DNA from: Oscillospiraceae bacterium
GTDB lineage: Bacteria > Bacillota > Clostridia > Oscillospirales > Oscillospiraceae
NCBI GenBank assembly: GCA_017620315.1
Contig: JAFZQQ010000285.1
Coordinates: 1-10,618, forward strand
DNA: 10,618 bases
Reading direction: 5' to 3'
Position numbers and translations under genes: made by a program. The notes under the pieces are model-generated. The model did not search any database and was not told where the DNA came from. It saw nothing but the letters and a program-made list of their open reading frames with translations. Positions within the stretch are counted from its first letter, which is position 1, and each line of letters starts with the position of its first letter. Positions 6,531 to 10,618 of the stretch are shown here, in pieces.

Positions 6531-7711
6531 AATCGCTGCAAGAGAGACTGACCTGCGTCGAAAAACATGTCAAGGCGCATAATATCACTGTGATGATCAT
6601 CGGACTGGGCAGCGTGGGTACGTATCTGCTGGATTATATCGTCAGCAGAAACGACGAGGATATCAGAATTGTTGTCGTGGGGCGAAACCACGAAAAGATG
6701 GAAAAGAACGTAAATATCGTTCGCGTTGCCGCACTGATCCGTGGGCTTAACAGAACCCATATTGAGATCGAGGCGGATGTCGATTTGAACGATATCTCTG
6801 CGATACAAGCCGCTGTTGATAAGTATAGGCCGGATTTTATTGTGAATTCGAGCCGTGCATATCCGGGATTGAAATATGGCAGCATCAGCTGGTCGAACGT
6901 CAGGGCATATGGAATCTGGACGCCGCTTGCGATACGCTTTACAAAGAATGTGATGGAGGCGTGCGAACGTGCGGATACGGACGCGTTGGTCATTAACACA
7001 TCATATTCCGATGCGGTGATTCCATGGCTCAAGAGCGCTGGCAAGCCGTATCCGGACTTCGGAAGCGGAAATATGAACCATCTTGTGCCGAGAATTCGGT
7101 TTGCTGTTGCGGAGATGCTTAACGTAAAGGATTTTTGGAATGTAGATGTGGTGTTTGCCGCCGGGCATTTCCATGACGTTTGTATCAGCAAGGAGGGGCA
7201 GACCGAGGGAGTATATTTGCCGCTTGCCGTATACTACCGAGGCGAGGAACAGAAACTCGAACAAAGCGAGATATTCCGCAGATGCAAGATCGCTATGCCG
7301 GTCGATGCTCAGCGCAATATGATGAATGCGTCCAGCAACTATCAGATAATCGACGCTGTAATCAATGCGATACGAACAGGCAAGGAGCAACGTGTGTTTT
7401 CGCCCGGCGTCTTCGGAGAAATCGGCGGATATCCCGTACGGATAGGCTATAAGGACAGCGCACTCGACGCTTGGATCGACGAATCCGTGTTCAGCTTCGA
7501 GACGATGAACAAGGCGGACAGGGCGTCTATGGCTCTGGACGGTATCGAGGATGTAACCGACGGTACGCTGATATATACGGACGCGTTGATTGCAAAAGCG
7601 AAGAAAGCATTTGGCGTTGAACTGCCAAAACGTGTGGCGTTCAACGAGATCGATGAAACGGCGGGCTTTATTATCGACAAGATCATAACACCGCAGTTGT
7701 CAAAGCAGTGA
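6527..7711 (+). CDS. Uncharacterised NAD(P)-binding dehydrogenase with LDH/MDH-like motif order
   Basis: This 394-residue protein is not one I can name. After a short N-terminal helix it has a Rossmann motif VMIIGLGSVGTYLL (22-35). The second strand ends VVVGRN (49-54) with Arg rather than Asp, which favours NADP. Further along, the order of motifs recalls lactate/malate dehydrogenases: INTSYSD (156-162, position of the NPVD segment), GSGNMNHLVPRIRFAVAE (179-196, position of the G-x-LDsaRfr helix) and AAGHFHD (211-217, position of the GEHGDS catalytic His). Saccharopine-dehydrogenase-type annotation would also be plausible. It overlaps the upstream nucleotidyltransferase by 4 nt and ends 7 bases before phosphonopyruvate decarboxylase. 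A redox step on a phosphonate intermediate, for example phosphonoacetaldehyde or phosphonopyruvate, is a reasonable inference but unproven. Confidence 0.65.
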   Translation: MKSLQERLTCVEKHVKAHNITVMIIGLGSVGTYLLDYIVSRNDEDIRIVVVGRNHEKMEKNVNIVRVAALIRGLNRTHIEIEADVDLNDISAIQAAVDKYRPDFIVNSSRAYPGLKYGSISWSNVRAYGIWTPLAIRFTKNVMEACERADTDALVINTSYSDAVIPWLKSAGKPYPDFGSGNMNHLVPRIRFAVAEMLNVKDFWNVDVVFAAGHFHDVCISKEGQTEGVYLPLAVYYRGEEQKLEQSEIFRRCKIAMPVDAQRNMMNASSNYQIIDAVINAIRTGKEQRVFSPGVFGEIGGYPVRIGYKDSALDAWIDESVFSFETMNKADRASMALDGIEDVTDGTLIYTDALIAKAKKAFGVELPKRVAFNEIDETAGFIIDKIITPQLSKQ

Positions 7712-7718
7712 GGGCGCA

Positions 7719-8843
7719 ATGGACGTAAAACGCTTTATTGCCCTTCTGGACGCCGGGTTTTACACCGGCGTGCCGGACAGCCTGCTCAAGCCGCTGTGCG
7801 ACTGCCTGCTGGACGAGTTAGGCGAGGACCCGCGCAGGCATGTTATCGCCGCGAACGAGGGCAACGCCGTCGCGCTTGCCGCGGGATACCATCTCGCAAC
7901 GGGTAAAACCGCGGCGGTGTATCTGCAAAATTCCGGCGAGGGCAACATCGTAAACCCCCTTGCGTCGCTGTGCAGCGACAAGGTTTACGGCATACCGCTC
8001 ATTCTGGTCGTCGGTTGGCGCGGCGAGCCGGGAGTGCACGACGAGCCCCAGCACATATATCAGGGCGAGGTGACGCTTCGTCTGCTGGAGGACATGGACG
8101 TAAAGACCTTTGTGCTTTCTCCGGATACCTCGGAGGCGGAGGCCGGGGCGGCGCTTGAGGAATTCCGCCCCCTGCTCGCGCAGGGAAAGCAGGTCGCCTT
8201 TGTCGTGCGAAAGGGCGCGCTCAGCTATGACCGGAAGGTGAACTACGAAAACGGGAACACAATGCGCAGGGAGGAGATCATCCGGCAGGTGCTCGCCGTA
8301 AGCGGGGACGATCCGGTCGTATCCACGACGGGGAAGGCAAGCCGCGAGCTCTTTGAGCTGCGCGAGGCGTCGGGCGAGGGCCACGGACGCGACTTTCTGA
8401 CCGTCGGCTCGATGGGGCACAGCTCGTCCATCGCACTTGGCATAGCTTTGCAAAGACCGGATAAACGGGTATGGATCGTCGACGGCGACGGCGCGGCGCT
8501 GATGCACATGGGCGCTATGGCGGTCATCGGAGCGATAAAGCCGAAAAATATAGTGCACATCATCATCAACAACGGCGCGCACGAGTCGGTCGGCGGGCAG
8601 CCTACGGCCGCGGCGCAGCTGGATCTCGTTCAAATAGCCAGAGGCTGCGGCTATCCGTGCGCCGAGTCGGTCTCTGACCCCGAAGGTCTTTCCGCCGCGC
8701 TGGCGGCAGCGAGGGACGGCGACAGACTGACGCTTATAGAGGCAAAATGCGCCATCGGTGCGAGGAGCGACCTCGGCCGCCCAACGACGACGGCGAAGGA
8801 AAATAAAGAAAGCTTTATGGAACACCTGAGAGCGGGCCGGTGA
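7719..8843 (+). CDS. ppd: Phosphonopyruvate decarboxylase (TPP-dependent)
   Basis: This 374-residue enzyme decarboxylates phosphonopyruvate to phosphonoacetaldehyde, the irreversible step that pulls the unfavourable PEP mutase equilibrium forward. Family motifs appear from end to end: TGVPDSLLKP (16-25), NEGNA with the TPP-activating Glu47 (46-50), YLQNSGEGN (68-76), WRGEPGVHDEPQH (100-112), STTGKASRE (202-210), GSMGHSSSIALG (230-241), the TPP/Mg motif GDG (256-258) closing at NN (284-285), HESVGGQPT (288-296) and GARSDLGRPT (347-356). Length matches Ppd/AepP rather than the 550-600 residues of general TPP decarboxylases, and WRGEPG plus SVGGQPT argue against sulfopyruvate decarboxylase. ATG 7719 follows TGAGGG, which overlaps the upstream stop. 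It is separated from pepM by four genes but lies in the same transcriptional direction and run. GC content is higher than in the preceding genes. Confidence 0.95.
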   Translation: MDVKRFIALLDAGFYTGVPDSLLKPLCDCLLDELGEDPRRHVIAANEGNAVALAAGYHLATGKTAAVYLQNSGEGNIVNPLASLCSDKVYGIPLILVVGWRGEPGVHDEPQHIYQGEVTLRLLEDMDVKTFVLSPDTSEAEAGAALEEFRPLLAQGKQVAFVVRKGALSYDRKVNYENGNTMRREEIIRQVLAVSGDDPVVSTTGKASRELFELREASGEGHGRDFLTVGSMGHSSSIALGIALQRPDKRVWIVDGDGAALMHMGAMAVIGAIKPKNIVHIIINNGAHESVGGQPTAAAQLDLVQIARGCGYPCAESVSDPEGLSAALAAARDGDRLTLIEAKCAIGARSDLGRPTTTAKENKESFMEHLRAGR

Positions 8844-8876
8844 CCGCGCGATCACGACACACAGGAGGGCTTAGCC
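8844..8876 (+). other. Short leader between decarboxylase and flagellin with strong RBS
   Basis: The 33-base gap holds a strong AGGAGGG ribosome site (8863-8869), 7 bases before ATG 8877. I see no terminator stem-loop and no good -35/-10 or sigma-28 (TAAA-N15-GCCGATAA) match here or in the last 60 bases of ppd. Read-through from the phosphonate operon into flagellin is therefore possible. Confidence 0.55.
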
Positions 8877-10592
8877 ATGCGTATCAAAAACAACATAGAC
8901 TCAATGAGGTCCTACAGAAACTACAGCACAAACAACAAGGGGCTATCAAAGGATCTTGAAAAGCTCTCCACGGGCTACAAGATCAACCGCTCCGCGGACG
9001 ACGCCGCGGGGCTGGCGATATCCGAGAAGATGCGGGCGCAGATCACGGGTATCGAGGGGGCGGTCAAGAACGCGAAGGACGGCATAAGCCTTGTCCAGAC
9101 CGCCGAGGGCGCGCTGACGGAGGTCCACGGCATCCTTGACCGTATGACAAGCCTTGCCGAGCAGTCTGCCAACGGGACTTACGACAACGAGGTCGACCGT
9201 GCGCAGCTGCAAAAGGAGGTCGAGTCTCTCAAAAGCGAGGTCGACCGCATTGCCGATTCGTCCAACTATAACGGCATCAAGCTGCTCGACGGCTCGCTCA
9301 ACGGCGGCGCGGTTTCGCTCGGCGGCGTCAGCCTTGAGGGGCGCAACGTCTCACATACGCAGGCGGGGAGCCTGAAGACAGGTGTTCTTCTGACCGATTT
9401 CAGTGCCATAGACCCCGTGAATGCATCGATCGACTATATCAGGCTGGACGGCAAAACGGTCGAGATCAATTATGCCGACAACAAAGATGCACGCGAGCTT
9501 GCAGGCTTTCTCAAGAACAATCTGAACACCGTGACGCCTGACGAGGTGCTTGAAACGGTCGCTGAGAAATTCGAGAAGATCATTAACGAGTCGGCGACCG
9601 CACAGGGCGTCAACGCCTCGGTGAAGGTGCGCGTTGAGGCGGTGAACGGAAAACTGGTTTTCGAGAGCGCGAACAAGACTCCCGCCTCGGAGTTTTCGTA
9701 CATCGGAAACAATGCGACCGACGAAAACGACGCGAAAAACGGAGTGATGCACTCGCTGCTGGAGGGCAGCACGGGTCAGGCGAACCACGCGGTGCTCGGC
9801 CCCTCGCAGAACACCTATGACGGAAATAAAGTCGATACGGCGGACAAGTTCCATATGACGATAAACGGCGTGTCCGTGGGCGTTTCCGTGCCCTCGGCCA
9901 TAAATGACGGCGAAGCGATGAGCAGCGCCGCCGCCAAGCTTACCACCGCGGTACAAAACGCCGTAGGCGATTACAACAGCGCAAGAGGACTCAGCGAGGG
10001 CGTATATGACGAAAAATCCGGGCTTACCGGACTTACGAAAAATGAATTTACGGTAAAAGAAGGGGATAACGGAAACTTCCAGGTCTTGTATTCCGGGAAG
10101 GAACCGGTAGAATTCAGCTTTTCCGATGTCGGCGAGAGAACGGTCGCCCAGGGCCTCGGCCTTGCGACCGGAGGCAGCTCCGGCGGAGCCGGCGCGCTGT
10201 CGCTCCAGATCGGCGACACAGCGGAGGATTACAATAGCGTGTGGGTCTCGGTCGAGGATATGCACACGACTGCGCTGGGCATCAAGAGCGTGGACGTCAG
10301 CACGCAGAACGGCGCATCCGAAGCGATGAAGTCGATCAAGGAAGCAATCAACAAGGTCTCCGACGCACGCGGCGGTCTCGGCGCGCTGCAGAACAAGCTT
10401 GAGCATACGATCGGCAACCTCGGGGTCATGCGAGAGAACATCCAGAACGCCGAATCGCTGATCCGTGACACTGACGTTGCCGAGCAGATGATGAGCTATA
10501 CAAAGAACAACATCCTCAATCAGAGCGCGCAGGCGATGCTTGCGCAGGCAAACCAGCTGCCGCAGGGCGTGATGCAGCTGCTTCAGGGATAA
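8877..10592 (+). CDS. fliC: Flagellin (flagellar filament protein)
   Basis: This 571-residue flagellin is exported by the flagellar type III system and polymerises into the filament. The N-terminal D0/D1 region (1-140) has KDLEKLSTGYKINRSADDAAG (26-45), QTAEGALTEVHGILDRM (74-90) and NYNGIKLLDG (130-139). The C-terminal D1/D0 region (about 439-571) has LSLQIG, ALGIKSVDVS and NAESLIRDTDVAEQM (524-538), and ends in LPQGVMQLLQG. The middle (about 141-438) is variable and surface-exposed; two segments (182-215 and 322-362) read like flagellin inner domains, and a GGSSGGAGA linker (432-440) joins it to the D1 helix. The central part is rich in Ser, Thr and Asn and has no Cys. It follows ppd by 33 bases with AGGAGGG at 8863-8869. 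No convincing sigma-28 promoter lies in the gap. As the last gene of a surface-modification operon it is the natural candidate substrate. Confidence 0.97.
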   Translation: MRIKNNIDSMRSYRNYSTNNKGLSKDLEKLSTGYKINRSADDAAGLAISEKMRAQITGIEGAVKNAKDGISLVQTAEGALTEVHGILDRMTSLAEQSANGTYDNEVDRAQLQKEVESLKSEVDRIADSSNYNGIKLLDGSLNGGAVSLGGVSLEGRNVSHTQAGSLKTGVLLTDFSAIDPVNASIDYIRLDGKTVEINYADNKDARELAGFLKNNLNTVTPDEVLETVAEKFEKIINESATAQGVNASVKVRVEAVNGKLVFESANKTPASEFSYIGNNATDENDAKNGVMHSLLEGSTGQANHAVLGPSQNTYDGNKVDTADKFHMTINGVSVGVSVPSAINDGEAMSSAAAKLTTAVQNAVGDYNSARGLSEGVYDEKSGLTGLTKNEFTVKEGDNGNFQVLYSGKEPVEFSFSDVGERTVAQGLGLATGGSSGGAGALSLQIGDTAEDYNSVWVSVEDMHTTALGIKSVDVSTQNGASEAMKSIKEAINKVSDARGGLGALQNKLEHTIGNLGVMRENIQNAESLIRDTDVAEQMMSYTKNNILNQSAQAMLAQANQLPQGVMQLLQG

Positions 10593-10618
10593 TGCTATAC
10601 CTCCCGCGCCTCGCATGG

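Noticed and set aside
8803..8818. Inverted repeat ATAAAG/CTTTAT near the end of ppd as operator or terminator
   Set aside because: It is a short AT-rich palindrome inside coding sequence with no T-run and no recognised regulator; it is likely to be chance.
8804..8830. Sigma-28 promoter upstream of flagellin (TAAA at 8804-8807)
   Set aside because: At the required 15-base spacing the -10 position reads CACCTGAG, a poor match to GCCGATAA.
7719..8843. Sulfopyruvate decarboxylase or acetolactate synthase
   Set aside because: The length, WRGEPG, HESVGGQPT and GARSDLGRPT motifs, and PEP mutase in the same operon all fit phosphonopyruvate decarboxylase better.
7818..8855. 345-residue minus-strand open frame
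   Set aside because: It is the antisense shadow of phosphonopyruvate decarboxylase, with no motifs and no ribosome site of note.
9351..10616. 421-residue minus-strand open frame opposite flagellin
   Set aside because: Flagellin is certain on the + strand; the antisense frame has no domain features and runs to the window edge.

Overview
The window is a single run of nine genes, all on the + strand and tightly packed. A repeat array lies at its left edge and a flagellin gene at its right. Moderate-to-high GC, strong GGAGG-type ribosome binding sites, clostridial-style flagellin ends and palindromic intergenic repeats suggest a motile, probably gut-associated Firmicute of the Clostridia (Oscillospiraceae/Lachnospiraceae-like). 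That taxonomic reading is inference.

Layout: (1) 1-137, two and a half copies of a 57-bp tandem repeat, each full copy carrying two perfect hairpins; (2) 163-2175, a large protein with a sulfotransferase-like C-terminal signature; (3) 2190-2696, a CysC/APS-kinase-family kinase; (4) 2707-4002, a cytidylyltransferase-domain/PEP-mutase fusion; (5) 4018-4743, a metallophosphoesterase; (6) 4762-5772, an extended-SDR sugar-nucleotide epimerase/dehydratase with a run of nine G; (7) 5769-6530, a LicC/PntC-like nucleotidyltransferase; (8) 6527-7711, an unfamiliar NAD(P)-binding dehydrogenase with lactate/malate-dehydrogenase-like motifs; (9) 7719-8843, phosphonopyruvate decarboxylase; (10) 8877-10592, flagellin. 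Gaps are 7-33 nt, and two junctions overlap by 4 nt, so genes 2-9 read as one operon and flagellin may be joined to it. No intergenic stretch exceeds about 160 bases.

How the genes may work together: PEP mutase and phosphonopyruvate decarboxylase are the two defining steps that make a C-P bond and drive the pathway to phosphonoacetaldehyde. The dehydrogenase or an aminotransferase encoded elsewhere would finish the phosphonate, and the nucleotidyltransferase would activate it as a CMP ester. The most interesting reading is that the CysC-like kinase then adds a 3'-phosphate to the CMP-phosphonate, as Campylobacter Cj1415 does for CDP-phosphoramidate. The sulfotransferase-like protein would use this PAPS-like donor to place the phosphonate on a glycan or directly on flagellin, and the phosphoesterase could clear the 3'-phosphonucleotide by-product. 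The phosphonate chemistry is well supported by motifs. The donor scheme and the flagellin target are hypotheses from gene content and order. A G9 tract in the epimerase could make the modification phase-variable.
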